DNA of 64,000 nucleotides from Gonocerus acuteangulatus (taxonomy: Eukaryota; Arthropoda; Insecta; Hemiptera; Coreidae). Under the pieces are notes generated by a model that was not told where the DNA came from, made no database searches, and saw only the letters and a program-made list of their open reading frames with translations. Shown piece by piece: positions 32,788 through 43,390 of the stretch (the stretch's first letter is position 1; each line of letters opens with the position of its first letter). A program made the translations under genes and the position numbers. The DNA is taken from assembly GCA_946811695.1 (NCBI GenBank), contig OX328125.1, positions 45,029,366 to 45,093,365 on the forward strand, written 5' to 3'.

Positions 32788-33245
32788 GAAGGAATGGTTG
32801 GGATTAGGCTACGATAAAACGTCAGATTTAAAAAAAAAAAAAAAAAAAAAAGAATCTATCTTACGAACTTTTCGGCAGCCTTCGCCATTAATGAATGTCA
32901 GAGGATGGAGAAAGCCCAAAGAAAACAGTGGTTTTCTGAAAGTTCCTGTTTTCTCTTACCTGAAATCTCAACCCATTCTCTGACTACCGATTACCTCAAC
33001 GGCTAACTATCTTAATCTCACAATAAAAAACATAATAGGTTTAAAATAACCAGTTGCTCATTTGGCAACTAATAAAGACCATTTTAAAATAATAAATTTT
33101 AATAACTTATTAAAGTCATAGACAACAAACAACCAAACCATTACTTCCAGGTTTGGTTATATCAAATATTATAAATACTGACAAATACAGCGTAATTTTT
33201 GTTGGTCCTTTGAGCTTTCTTCAAAGCCTATCAGACGTGTTGCCT
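32738..33245. repeat. Poly-A tracts and Penelope-like fragments
   Basis: A runs lie at 32738-32785 and about 32829-32851. Between and after them are GGAATGGTTGGGATTAGGCT (minus form of the Penelope-like tail seen at 48040), and on the plus strand CTCAACGGCTAACTATCTTA at 32996 (the same block as 28337). At 33196-33245 the minus strand holds CTGATAGGCTTTGAAGAAAG, a decayed hammerhead-like core. Confidence 0.45.
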
Positions 33246-33337
33246 ACTAATAATTTGTAATCAGTAATTATTGCGTAATTCCGGAAGAGCAGTCAATCTG
33301 GCGCACGACGCGTCGGGTTGACGTGATTAGTGCTGTT

Positions 33338-33372
33338 TCCTGTATAATAGTACACAGGAAACACGCTAATTA
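33338..33372 (+). other. Hairpin followed by CGCTAA
   Basis: TTTCCTGT...ACAGGAAA forms a stem and is followed by CACGCTAA. It has the same plan as the Helentron-like 3' ends in this window but a different stem sequence. Confidence 0.35.
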
Positions 33373-34329
33373 GCTAATTTCACAATTGAATGAATGCATT
33401 AATATCTAAAGCAGGCTTTGAGAGCCCAGAGATTACAAAGCTGAGAGCACTAAAGTCAAGGAAGCCATCAGTTAGACAGAAGCCCAAGTGGCTCAAGTGC
33501 GAGAAGACAGGACCACTTAATAAAGCAAACTCAATTAAAAACCCAATCTAACTCGGGTCGTCCTCCTATCCTCCTATGTAAATCGCTTCCAGGATTAGCA
33601 TGCACGTTCTGCGTTCATACTAAGTCACAAACTTCTACAACCGTAATTAACAATAGCTCAAGCTTCTATGAACATGCAAATAACAAAGAAATAATTGAAT
33701 CTAAAATGGTTAGTTTTGCCAGTAGAAATTACTCCTTTGTGCGTTTTTTCTCCGAAAAGGGGGAGCAATGGATGTTGCAGAACAAAATCAGCTTCAGAGT
33801 GGGACCGAAGAGCAACTAACCCCAGGGGGACACCGTTTGAAAAATAATTTTAAGATCAATGATATATGATCCTCGGCACGTCGGGGAAAAATTAATTTTA
33901 AATTCTGGAGGACCAATGTACAAAGAAATTATACCTACCCCAAAACAGAAGCTGTGTATTCGTCAGCTGCCAAGTACTCAGAGCCCGGATTCGTACAGTT
34001 CCTGGAATGTAGAAAGGGGGGCCTACGAAGGCAGCGTACTTTGGGGAGGAAAATTGTGATGCACGCATAGCAGAGCCTTCCGGAGGGTTCCTAAACGAAC
34101 TCGTAAATGCTTGGCAGAAAGCGATGAAAACTATGAGTGCTCAGCCTCTATCTATTACGCGATCATAGAACGGGCGGTGTAACAGAGGAGGTGGTGAGCT
34201 GAGCCATGGCAAAGAGAGAAGCAATATAAACCTTATTGCATCAGCAACTAGCCAACAAGCAGGGGGAGGGGGTTATAACGGCTGTCAATCTACACTGTCA
34301 GAATGAATATGTAAGTATAATATAAAGGT
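33373..34329. other. No gene recognised
   Basis: GC-richer than its surroundings. It shows no frame with a recognisable motif, but decayed LINE sequence begins just downstream, so part may be older LINE. Confidence 0.35.
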
Positions 34330-35042
34330 TCCAGATATAGGATGCGCCTTTTTAAGGGACAACTACTCCGAAAAATATAGCATGCATGAAGCAAATAGCA
34401 TATTTAGGGCGGAATCGTTTGCGATTAGGTAGGCTATGTAAGATATCAGATTTGAAGAAAACAGCAAGCAACTGATCATACCAGACTCACTAGCGTGATA
34501 AGGGCGCTGCCGAAATTCAAGAACGGTCATCCTATTATAGCAGGAATTTGGGAAAATCTTGCAAAAAAAAAAAGAAATTGGTCTGTTATGGGTTCCTTCC
34601 TACGAAGACAATGAACTTAATGAGAAAGCAGGCTAAAAATGCAAAATCAACTCAAATTGATAAAACAGAAGTTGAAAAGTTGTGCGGACATGATTTCAAA
34701 AATGTATTAAAATCCAAGCACTGACAGTAAGGACTAACGACAGGTTAAACACAGAAAGTAATCTAAAAAATATAAAAATAAATTTAACTGTTTGGAAAGC
34801 TTCTGATAGACTGAACAGGAGAGGAAGTGTTTTTGGCAAGAATGCGAATTGGTCATACCAAAATAACGCACACTTATCTTCTAATACTACTCTACCCTCC
34901 CGCCTGTGCGAAATTTACGGTGCAACATTTTACTACACAATTATACGATACAATCGGGCGAGGAAATTGAACAACATTAAAGGCAGCATAGCTGAAATCT
35001 TGAGGGTACTCGTACACGGCGAGGAAAATGTCAAGATTTAGA
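34330..35042 (+). pseudogene. Decayed LINE RNase H and C-terminus
   Basis: Several frames together give the RNase H blocks IIPDSLA...IRALPKFKNGHP and WVPSYEDNELNEKAG (normally WVPSHxGIxGNEKAD). They are followed by EEVFLARMRIGHTKITHTYL and RYNRARKLNNIKGSIAEIL to a stop at 35040-35042. The order RNase H, RIGHT..TH block, RYNRAR block is that of I/jockey-type LINE ORF2 C-termini. Many stops and frameshifts make this an old copy. Two MITEs follow within 20 bp. Confidence 0.65.
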
Positions 35043-35061
35043 CAGCACAGTTCAAACCTTA

Positions 35062-35266
35062 GGGTGGGTTTACAGTTGCTAGTTATTGCAGGATATTTAT
35101 ATCAGAGAGAAATTGCGACTATTGAAACCCCATGTAAAATGTATGTCTGCAATAAATTCTACCATGAGCAATTTATTGCCGACATACATTTTACATGGGT
35201 TTTCAATAGTCGCAATTTCTCTCTGATATAAATATCCTGCAATAACTAGCAAGTGTAAACCCACCC
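35062..35266. mobile_element. Palindromic PIF/Harbinger-like MITE 1
   Basis: Ends GGGTGGGTTTACA / TGTAAACCCACCC are flanked by TTA (35059-35061, 35267-35269). Almost the whole 205 bp folds back: the left arm GCTAGTTATTGCAGGATA... is repeated inverted at the right. Confidence 0.85.
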
Positions 35267-35269
35267 TTA

Positions 35270-35442
35270 GGGTGCGTTTACACTAGTAATGTTATTGCAG
35301 GATGTTTATATCAGAGAGAAATTCTGACTAGTGTAAACCATGAGCAATTTATGTCAGACATACATTTTACATGGTTTTCATTAGTCGCAATTTCTCTCTG
35401 ATATAAATATCCTGCAATAACTATCCTAGTGTAAACCCAACC
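35270..35442. mobile_element. Palindromic PIF/Harbinger-like MITE 2
   Basis: It starts GGGTGCGTTTACACTAG directly after the TTA that ends MITE 1, and ends CTAGTGTAAACCCAACC. Its internal sequence is a shortened relative of MITE 1. The two share one TTA, so one probably inserted at the flank of the other. Confidence 0.8.
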
Positions 35443-35482
35443 TCCCGGCGAAGAGAAAAGGTTAGATTTTCAGAACAATCTG

Positions 35483-35735
35483 TATTTTGACCGTTTCGGC
35501 ATTCTCTGCCAAAGAGCCTAGGTTATCCAAAGAGCCTTCATTAAATGCCTAGGTGAGGGAGGAAAACCACGATAACTTTGGTTGCCATGGTTGGGCATAT
35601 ACTGCCAAAGAGAATGCCGATAAGTCGCAGTATTGATGTTTCCAAAAATGTAGTTTTCTCTTAGGCGAATCCCTGCCTTGACTTCTTATTAGCTCAACTG
35701 CTAACTATGTTCATCTCATTATAAACCAAAATTGT
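35483..35735. repeat. Penelope-like fragments, decayed hammerhead cores
   Basis: At 35483-35525 the minus strand carries GGCAGAGAATGCCGAAACGG (stem II, GAAAC). At 35596-35640 the plus strand carries ATACTGCCAAAGAGAATGCC then GATAAGTCGCAGTAT, in which ATACTG/CAGTAT can pair. The tail block GCTAACTATGTTCATCTC follows near 35698, as at 28337 and 33003. Confidence 0.45.
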
Positions 35736-36799
35736 TAATAACAAATAATTCTATTAGGAAACATGAGGTGTTAATATTAGCATAACCAAAACCATTATGC
35801 TCTTTGGCCGATCTGTTACAAAGCAGACAAACATTCTTTGGACACAGCTACTGCCAGGAAAGGCACGAAGTGGTGCAAAATTAACATTCAGTTTCAACAG
35901 ATTAATCAATTCGGATCCGGATTACAATTCGTTGTTATAAATAAACTAATTCGACTTTGGACGGTCTTTGAAGTGTCGGACACCGATGCTCTGCCACTTC
36001 GAGTTGGCCCAATCATTGAAAGAGTTCTCTCTCAAGCTCTGCCTTAGCTTCTTTATGTTCTGACTATGGCTGATACCATCTTTAGGAATTTCAAGCCTTT
36101 GGGCACATTTGAACCATTCCTCAGCTTAATAAAAGCAACTGAAATATTTCGTCTGAAACACTGTCGAGCTTTTGAGAAACAGACCAATGCTTCAGTGGCA
36201 CGCTTAATGGCATCTAAGCATCCCAAGCCCCATGTATCGCCGAGGTTGCAAAGCATACCGTTGCAAGCATTCGCAGGCAGACCTATTATTATTGCATTCA
36301 CGCTCCTTCGGATTAATACCTTCACGCCTTCCAGCAAAGTCGCAGGCACTTTAATGAAGGGGGCTGTTTGGAATGGCTAGACGAGGGAAAGGAAAATACA
36401 CTGATTTATGATAATTAATTTTTGATCTGTCATTAACCAATTTCATGATGTCAGTAGATGTCTCATACTCAGAAAAATAGCCATCAAATAAATTTTGACG
36501 AAATTTGGTTTAAAAATCGATCTGAAGCAATTTTCGATGGGGAGATGACAATCGAAAGTGTTAGTTTTGTTCCTTTGGACGGGATATTATCTCTACTTAA
36601 CCCACTTTTTAATTGGTTGTTGTTTTTTTTTTAATTGCATTTAATATTAAAATGATTATTTCAGAAATACATGGTAAGAAAATAAGAAACATATTTTTAA
36701 TAGTGTTTTGCTAGAGCAAACGATGAGGAGGCGAGAGATATTTCCTTTTATGATACCTTCATTTTCCTGTTGTGGCACCTTAAATCGTCCTTACCTCCG

Positions 36800-36837
<38 letters not shown>

Positions 36838-36887
36838 CTCGAAATATCCATCAATAACTGCTTCTTTCATGTATTAATGGCACTAGG
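35736..36887. other. Unresolved; overlapping open frames
   Basis: At 36053-36380 both strands are open for about 100 codons in a GC-richer stretch. Neither translation shows a motif I know. A 35-40-base T run lies at about 36802-36838. Confidence 0.35.
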
Positions 36888-36945
36888 GATATGAACGGAA
36901 ACACGTTTAGATGACGCAGTTCCTGGTAGTCGGAGGTTTTTATAT
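36888..36945 (-). repeat. Helentron-like 5' end fragment
   Basis: On the minus strand: CCAGGAACTGCGTCATCTAA, ACGTGTTTCCGTTCATATCC, the same 5' block as at 2671 and 52165. Confidence 0.6.
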
Positions 36946-37285
36946 TTATATAAATATGACTTAGGGCAGCCTACAAATTATTTTTCTTTTTTTGTTAATA
37001 TTATAACCCGAAAAAATAACAAAAATTACATACTTTTATTACGTAAAGTGGTGGAAGAGTTGAAATACAAATAAAAGTCCCAAGAGCAGCATTTTTTGTG
37101 ACAACTTTTGCAATCATTTAATTAATTCTAAGCTGAAAAGGTTCGTATATAAATAAAAAATGATGAAAAAAAAAGAAATAAACCCCAGCAAATAACACAA
37201 AGGTTTTTCTACGCTGCCAGAAGAGAAGAACATTCTGGCATATAAGGCGTTTCCCTATAGACAACTTAAATATATATATGTCTGC

Positions 37286-37288
<3 letters not shown>

Positions 37289-37345
<57 letters not shown>
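37289..37345. repeat. (TA)n microsatellite
   Basis: Pure TA repeat; Tyr/Ile frames through it are not genes. Confidence 0.95.
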
Positions 37346-37347
<2 letters not shown>

Positions 37348-37495
37348 ACACATGCAAAAAAAAATTTGTATGGCACATGTCAACCCTTAAGGTCAATAAC
37401 GCCGTTTCTTTGAGTCGTAATTATTCTTTAGCGAACAGGAGTCCGACTGTTGTTATGGCTCTTTTAGTTGCACATAAGCACGGCAGTTTGACAAA

Positions 37496-37864
37496 TTGTG
37501 CTTAAATATATTAACTATTATCGGATGCGTTGAATATGGATCACCCATAGCAAGGAGAGAAGATAGAGAATCTGTAAGCATCTTTAATGGGTCTATGTTG
37601 GAAAATTTATCTTCAGGGCTTTGTCAATTGAAAGTAGCTCGAGTAGTGCAGTTACTGCAGATCGCCAAGAGAGCGAACATGCAGGATCCTGATGAGCTTT
37701 GGCCGAAAACCATCTTTGGCATGAGGCTTTGGCAAAAACCTCACGTGAAAGTTCTCGCAGATGAATTCACCCTTGGGCCCACTGATTTTTGGCAAAGTTC
37801 CCGCGGAAACAATGGTAGCATTTACGGTTTGGTGATTATTGGCTTCCAGGTACACTTTTCGTAG
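37496..37864 (+). CDS. Open frame of unknown status
   Basis: About 120 codons, including LWPKTIFGMRLWQKPHVKVL and FTLGPTDFWQSSRGNN, then a stop. The composition is protein-like, but the ATG-like start is arbitrary, no family motif is recognised, and the antisense is also open for 68 codons (37652-37855). It could be an exon, a decayed transposon gene or a chance frame. Confidence 0.2.
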   Translation: MCLNILTIIGCVEYGSPIARREDRESVSIFNGSMLENLSSGLCQLKVARVVQLLQIAKRANMQDPDELWPKTIFGMRLWQKPHVKVLADEFTLGPTDFWQSSRGNNGSIYGLVIIGFQVHFS

Positions 37865-38446
37865 GTACTTGGAGGCAAAGAATCGTATGAAACCAGGGCG
37901 TTATATTTAACCGTTCTTGAGAAAATTGAAGACAAAAAACTATAATATTTTTAAAACTGGGTATAAATGCCTATATTCGATTTCCCAAATTAAAATCCTC
38001 AATAAATTAATAACCTGTTAGTTATCTCAAAATTACGGCAATAACTTATTTTTAATAAAGAAGAATCCTTCGATACTGCGTACAGAGTGAAAATTTTGGA
38101 TCCAAGAAAAAACATTTCTACTGGTTTTTACATGTTTAAATTTTTCCCGTGCTTTGACAAATATATCAAACACCAAGAAGTGTATTTTGAGGACAAAAAA
38201 ACCTTAAACATTAATAAAATTGGAAAATATTTCATCTTGGACAAGTCGGATTTCTCAAACGATTGATACAATTATTACAAGGGCCTCGTATTGGATGCTC
38301 GTGAAGTTATTTCAATGTGGCTCAAGAGAGTTGACCTCTTTCAGCGGCGGGCCCCATCATAGGATGACCTTTCTTAATGTATGTGTGTTTAAAGAGTCTG
38401 ACTCAGGAACTCTGTAGGGAACTGTGATTTTTAATGGATTTCTCTC
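37865..38446. other. No gene recognised
   Basis: AT-rich, no shared repeat seen. Confidence 0.4.
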
Positions 38447-39170
38447 ACAAGGGGAGTATACAGTGGTGGGGTCACCGATCTGGTCCATTTTTTTTTTCTG
38501 GTGATTCTGCATTGAAAAATAGTCGACATGTGTCCGAGCGATCCGTCCAATGCGCCTTAGAAGGTCAGAAATAACATGAAATAGGTTGAAAATGCTTTAT
38601 TTTATATATCGAGTTTGGAAAATTATATCGACATGACTCTTTCGCCAATTAATTTGTTTTGGGGAGTAGATTAAGGTTTTCGTTTTCAAGTAAGCTAGCA
38701 TTATAAATTTTTTTTACACAAAAAAATAATAGCAGATTTAAAATCAGCACCCCAAGAAACCCCAATGTAGTAAATATCATTGAAAACAAAAAGTAATAAT
38801 TTTTTCCCAGTCCAGAAGAGCCCAAACATTTGTAAGCAAAACAGTTACGTGACGATTTGAAATTCAATATCTCGCCTTGAGATAATCCGATTTTTACGTC
38901 TTTGAACTCTTTCAAAAGAAGAAAGACTCCTTTTCTAACCATATAAATAAATATTGTATTATCTCAGAAGGTACTTGTAAAAAATGGTTCTGAAAATAAA
39001 AATAAAATGGTAACGTTATTTCATATAACGTCGATCCGTACAAAAACCCCAATTGTAAGAAAAAAGGTCACAATAAAGCCTTTATCGACCCTCCAATTTG
39101 GTTTGAATCAGGGAAATATTCTTTGAAATATGGTCGGATTTTAGCCTTAGCGAAATTTAAAATACCTTTT
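38447..39170 (-). repeat. Unclassified interspersed repeat, copy 2
   Basis: Inverted relative to 17560-18370 and similar over almost its full length, including GGAGTATACAGTGG, GATTCTGCATTGAAAAATAG, CTTGAGATAATCCGATTTTT and the far end CCTTAGCGAAATTTAAAATA. Non-coding. Confidence 0.75.
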
Positions 39171-39249
39171 TTTTTTTATTTTTGGAATCTTTCCAAAGTT
39201 TGAATATATTTTTTTTAATGTACTAAAAAGAAGTCTGCCATCTGTGTGT

Positions 39250-39280
39250 GTGTATATATATATTTATATAAGTATATATG

Positions 39281-39343
<63 letters not shown>

Positions 39344-39448
39344 CGACGCATCGACGTCCTGGCCATTAGCGCCGACATCCAGGGTGCAGCGAGAAATTTT
39401 CCGAACGAGCCGTGGGATGAGAAAATTCCTGCCACAGGAGACCCCGTC

Positions 39449-39497
<49 letters not shown>
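39250..39497. repeat. (TA)n tracts flanking a SINE
   Basis: (TA)n at about 39250-39341 and 39455-39497. Hydrophobic Tyr/Ile open frames here are microsatellite artefacts. Confidence 0.9.
39343..39432 (-). mobile_element. SINE, 5'-truncated
   Basis: ACGACGCATCGACGTCCTGG, CCATTAGCGCCGACATCCAG, then GAGCCGTGGGATGAGAAAA: the reverse of the body and tail of the 5161 SINE. The tRNA head is missing. (TA)n lies on both sides. Confidence 0.8.
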
Positions 39498-39501
<4 letters not shown>

Positions 39502-39965
39502 TAATCCGCATTTCCGGATTGAGTCTTGAGGTCCTAGAGATGAAGGGTCTTGAGGTCCCTTGGTTTGCCAAGGGTTACCCTGCCAGACTGCATTACCGTT
39601 TTCTCCTATTATCCAGACTTACTCAATGTGGCGACTTGGGAGATTTTGTAGCATCTTTAAATGATTGAACGCTAAGATTTATTATCAACAAAACAAGGTC
39701 ACGAAATAATCTTATTGCTTAGGAATAACATTTCCTTACATTAGATTGAATAAAGAACTGGTAAATAGGTTTTCCTTCAAATAAAACAGTTGTCATAATA
39801 AATTTAATATTATAATATGTGCTTATGTTTCCTTCTTGTGTAATGTTTTATTTCGGAGAAGATTTTTACTCGAATATACATATATATTATGCAGACAAAC
39901 AAGCACAATAATCTACAGCAGGAAGTCAATATGATATTACAGACATAACATGGGAAGAAGGGTTC

Positions 39966-40241
39966 TTGAAAATTTCTAAGTTCATAGAAACACAAAGGCA
40001 CGAATTATGTTACAGAACAGTAGAAATAAACTACGACAAATCAAATCCGCAACCAATAACTGGCCGTCCGGCACCAGAAGATGAGACGAGGAGAAGTTGT
40101 ACTGACACGCTTATGGATTGGACACACTATCCTTACCCACAGATGACAATAGAACCGAAAGCAGAGGGAGATAGAGATGGCGATGAAAGCTCGCTGAAAG
40201 AGGTTTGGATCAAGTTTCCAATTAAGGGGATCAGCTGTTAA
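39966..40241 (+). CDS. Open frame, unknown
   Basis: About 90 codons, for example KFIETQRHELCYRTVEINYD and NPQPITGRPAPEDETRRSC, ending at TAA 40239-40241. The frame seems open further upstream (ITDITWEEGFLKI). Codon use and composition look protein-like, but I recognise no family and no neighbours suggest a function. Possibly a host exon or a transposon remnant. Confidence 0.28.
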   Translation: MKISKFIETQRHELCYRTVEINYDKSNPQPITGRPAPEDETRRSCTDTLMDWTHYPYPQMTIEPKAEGDRDGDESSLKEVWIKFPIKGISC

Positions 40242-40533
40242 TGGTTATTGGACTATCCTCTGCCCATCCGACCGTCCGTTTGCTCATCCCGTCTTTCTCT
40301 CATCTAATCATCCCCTCTCCCTAGCATTCATCTTATTGCTGTAGTCCTAGTCTATTCGCATTGCCTGCGGAACACTTATAAAAGGAAATTTCTTAGAAAG
40401 AAAAATCTTACAAGAGCGTTTGTTTGGTCAAATTTTGTTTATACATTCGTCAATGACGAGCACTTCGCATATTGCATAATATGAGGTTTCTTCAACAGAG
40501 AGGGTAGAAGTTGATACATTCATTTATATTTTA

Positions 40534-40612
40534 CCAAGGGTGGCAACCTATAGATAACCCGTCCAAAAGTCGTACGTAATAATAATGGACGTTAAAATTT
40601 AAATAAAATATT
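40534..40612 (+). mobile_element. SINE 3' part
   Basis: AAGGGTGGCAACCTATAGAT, AACCCGTCC and AATAATAATGGACGTTAAAA match the 3' part of the SINE at 14590-14812. Confidence 0.65.
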
Positions 40613-41351
40613 TTACCGTTGGTCTAGTTTATTAACAGCGCACAGAGTGATAGGTGCAGTTTGTTGACTTCGCCTTTATACAATAAACGAAATCCACATA
40701 GAAAACCTCCCATTTGCAGGAAGTGCTTCATCTGAGCGCGTTTGCGTTCATATCCCCGGTCTTATTAGTAACAGAATAGAAGTAGTTATCTTTAGGTTTA
40801 GATCATTCCTGAAAAATATAACATAAATTCTCAAAGAGAAGGAAGATTTTAGGCTTTACAACAGGAAACTGGTAATATCCTATTACAACAGCAAACTGGT
40901 AATATCAATAAAATACTCATTCATTTTAATTACTTATGCAATTAAAAAATATCGATTAAAATAAGAGGTATATAGAGATAAAATCCCGTTCAAAAGAACA
41001 AAACTAACAATTTCAAAGTTTTAAGCATTTATTTATCCGATCGACATAGCCCTATCAAGATTTACATCAAAGCCTTTTTTGCAGAGAATTCAGTAAGCTT
41101 TCATATTGCGTCATGAGGTCAAGCTCATAAGCGGGTTTTCCCCTACGGTACGAGGGAGGAAACGCCTGGAAATACTCACTTCATTGTTGTTCACACTTTC
41201 GAATGTTCATGTTTTACTAAGATGCCTCTTCGAGATATTTAAGATAATGTACAGATATCCCAAAAGTTCTCTTGTCTGTTAATAAACTATTTTTTTTTTT
41301 ATAAAACTGCCTAAAATTCAATGATTCTATTTACCCAAACTGAAATTAGTT

Positions 41352-41354
<3 letters not shown>

Positions 41355-41396
<42 letters not shown>

Positions 41397-41562
41397 TACA
41401 GCGCATCGACAAATCGTGGTCATTAGCGCCGACATCCAGGGTGCAGCCAGGAATTTTCTCAGCGAGCCTTGAGATGAGAAAATTTCTGCCGCCGGTGGGG
41501 ATCGAACCCACCATCTCCCGCTTATGAATCTAGCGCGCTAGCCACTAGACCACGGGAGACCC
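41355..41562 (-). mobile_element. Full-length tRNA-derived SINE
   Basis: Forty T, the shared tail, then the body and head with a B box (GGTTCGATCCC on the minus strand) and GTGGTCTAGTGGCTAGCGCG. An exact 15-bp duplication CTGAAATTAGTTAGA flanks it (41340-41354, 41563-41577). It belongs to the same family as 5161-5386. Confidence 0.92.
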
Positions 41563-41799
41563 CTGAAATTAGTTAGAAAAACAAGTTTTATCCACTTTTC
41601 TCAAAACTGTTACAGACAACGCTTTAAAAATTATTGCCTTCGTTCTCCTACGTTCGAGAACCTATAAAACGAATATCTGCATAAATCAGTGTTACGGGAG
41701 ATGTATTCTGTTGGCTAAAGAACTTGATCATTGAAATTATACTGAGTATTTTTGTACCAAATGTCATAAAAATCGGGCTATTTTTGAGCTTGTGATATA

Positions 41800-41863
<64 letters not shown>

Positions 41864-42166
41864 AAGTTCCTTCACTCTAGGACTACTCTTATATAATGAA
41901 GACATGTGATTATGCAGGCAGTGGGTCTATTTAGATAGGCAGTGCATCCCATATGTTCAGAACAGTAGAAGAGAGTTATTGTATTGTAATGCTTCAACGT
42001 ATGGGTTATAAACTTTGTAATTTAATTATTCTTTACAGGTATGTAATTTGGCTACCCCTAATGATTGTTATTATTGTTGTTTTGTTTATTATAATGTATT
42101 TATGTATTCTTTACAGAATAATAAGATCTAGTTTATAAAAGAGAAGGAGTTTTTAATATCGTTACA

Positions 42167-42242
42167 AATTAAATTACAAAGTTTATAACCCATACATTGA
42201 AGCATTACAATACAATAACTCTCTTCTACTGTTCTGAACATA
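42167..42242 (-). repeat. Inverted copy of an LTR segment
   Basis: The reverse complement matches LTR positions 41954-42028 over about 75 bp. At the one differing base it agrees with the downstream LTR (AATGTATGGG), not the upstream one. It replaces the expected primer-binding region directly after the left LTR. Confidence 0.85.
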
Positions 42243-42293
42243 GGGGTTGGAAGACCACCAGGTATTATTGTCTAATTCTACAATTTAAAGGCG

Positions 42294-42701
42294 ATGTTAG
42301 CCATAAAGCCTATTAATGGCTATAGAAAAGTGGGGACAAAGATAGATGATAATATAAGGAATGAGTATTTTGACGAAGACGGCAATCTCAGTTATAAAGA
42401 TATTCCTTTAGAGGAAGTAAATATTATAGAAAAAACAGCTGATGATTTGGGCAAGTCAGGAGTCAATTTTTTTTTACTTGAAAAATTAAAAGAATTAGAA
42501 ACTGAATTTGAGCTGGGAGGTTTATCTGAAGACAAGGTATTTTGGTTAACCTTACCAGAAGAATACAAAGAGGATATGGCGAAACGTGAAGAGAAGTTAT
42601 TTGTTCACATAATCAAAAGGAGTGAAACTGAATTTCTGTACTGCCCGGGCAAATATTATTTTAAAAATTGGAAAATTATCAGAAAAACTACACTTATGTA
42701 G
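42294..42701 (+). CDS. Internal protein piece of the LTR element
   Basis: 135 codons, acidic and lysine-rich: MLAIKPINGYRKVGTKIDDN, EVNIIEKTADDLGKSGVNFF, LTLPEEYKEDMAKREEKLF. From its position it may derive from gag or from the gag-protease junction; I do not recognise a matrix, capsid or zinc-knuckle motif. It ends at TAG 42699-42701, and the next frame starts 34 bases before that stop. Confidence 0.45.
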   Translation: MLAIKPINGYRKVGTKIDDNIRNEYFDEDGNLSYKDIPLEEVNIIEKTADDLGKSGVNFFLLEKLKELETEFELGGLSEDKVFWLTLPEEYKEDMAKREEKLFVHIIKRSETEFLYCPGKYYFKNWKIIRKTTLM

Positions 42702-43045
42702 TGAAGAATAACAAATTCTCTTATGATATACTTTTGGGTCTTGATACTATAAAAAAGTTTAAACTTATTCAGGATGAATCGCTAAATATTTTACAAAAAA
42801 ATGGCATTGAAGTAATGAACTTAAAAGATGAAGAAACGAATAAAAAAATTGAAGACGAGAAGAATATTGAAGATATTGACAAGAAGAAAGATACTAAACA
42901 CGATTTTAAGAAAAATGAAATTTTTGTAGGAAATAGTCTAATAGAAGATGAGACAATGTCATTAGATCATGTTAAATTAAATATAAACGAAAAGCTATCA
43001 ATGGAAAGATTAAAATTGGATCATATCATAGAAGATAGTAAGTAG
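42668..43045 (+). CDS. Retropepsin C-terminal piece of the LTR element
   Basis: 125 codons. The first third reads YTYVVKNNKFSYDILLGLDT and IKKFKLIQDESLNILQKNG. The ILLGxD-x-hydrophobic block followed by a short strand matches the end of the gypsy-type aspartic protease, where the ILG motif packs behind the active site. The catalytic D-S/T-G is not in this piece. The rest is a Lys/Glu-rich coiled-coil-like segment (EETNKKIEDEKNIEDIDKKK) ending just before the right LTR. In a full element this would lead into the reverse transcriptase, deleted here. Confidence 0.5.
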   Translation: MENYQKNYTYVVKNNKFSYDILLGLDTIKKFKLIQDESLNILQKNGIEVMNLKDEETNKKIEDEKNIEDIDKKKDTKHDFKKNEIFVGNSLIEDETMSLDHVKLNINEKLSMERLKLDHIIEDSK

Positions 43046-43355
43046 AGTAAGTTCCTTCACTCTAGGCCTACTCTTATATAATGAAGACATGTGATCATGC
43101 AGGCAGTGGGTCTATTTAGATAGGCAGTGCATCCCATATGTTCAGAACAGTAGAAGAGAGTTATTGTATTGTAATGCTTCAATGTATGGGTTATAAACTT
43201 TGTAATTTAATTATTCTTTACAGGTATGTAATGTGGCTACCGCTAATGATTGTTATTATTGTTGTTTTGTTTATTATAATGTATTTATGTATTCTTTACA
43301 GAATAATAAGATCTAGTTTATAAAAGAGAAGGAGTTTTTAATATCGTTACACACG

Positions 43356-43390
<35 letters not shown>

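Larger units (their letters stand above)
41860..43351 (+). mobile_element. Small LTR retrotransposon, internally deleted
   Basis: Two 305-bp direct repeats, 41860-42166 and 43047-43351, end in GTTACA and differ at about five positions, so the insertion is fairly recent. Between them are only some 880 bp: an inverted 75-bp copy of part of the LTR (42167-42242) where a primer-binding site should be, then two overlapping coding pieces. The second piece resembles the C-terminal part of a gypsy-type protease. Reverse transcriptase, RNase H and integrase are missing, so it cannot move alone. It sits in the microsatellite of a Helentron-like copy. Confidence 0.85.

Noticed and set aside
36053..36380. 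About 100-codon frames on both strands
   Set aside because: Could be real, but there is no motif, no start context and no partner, so it is left as unresolved sequence.
41953..42138. Hydrophobic ORF in the left LTR (copied at 43138-43323)
   Set aside because: Identical frame in both LTRs, AT-driven Ile/Leu/Val run; more likely a regulatory LTR sequence than a gene.
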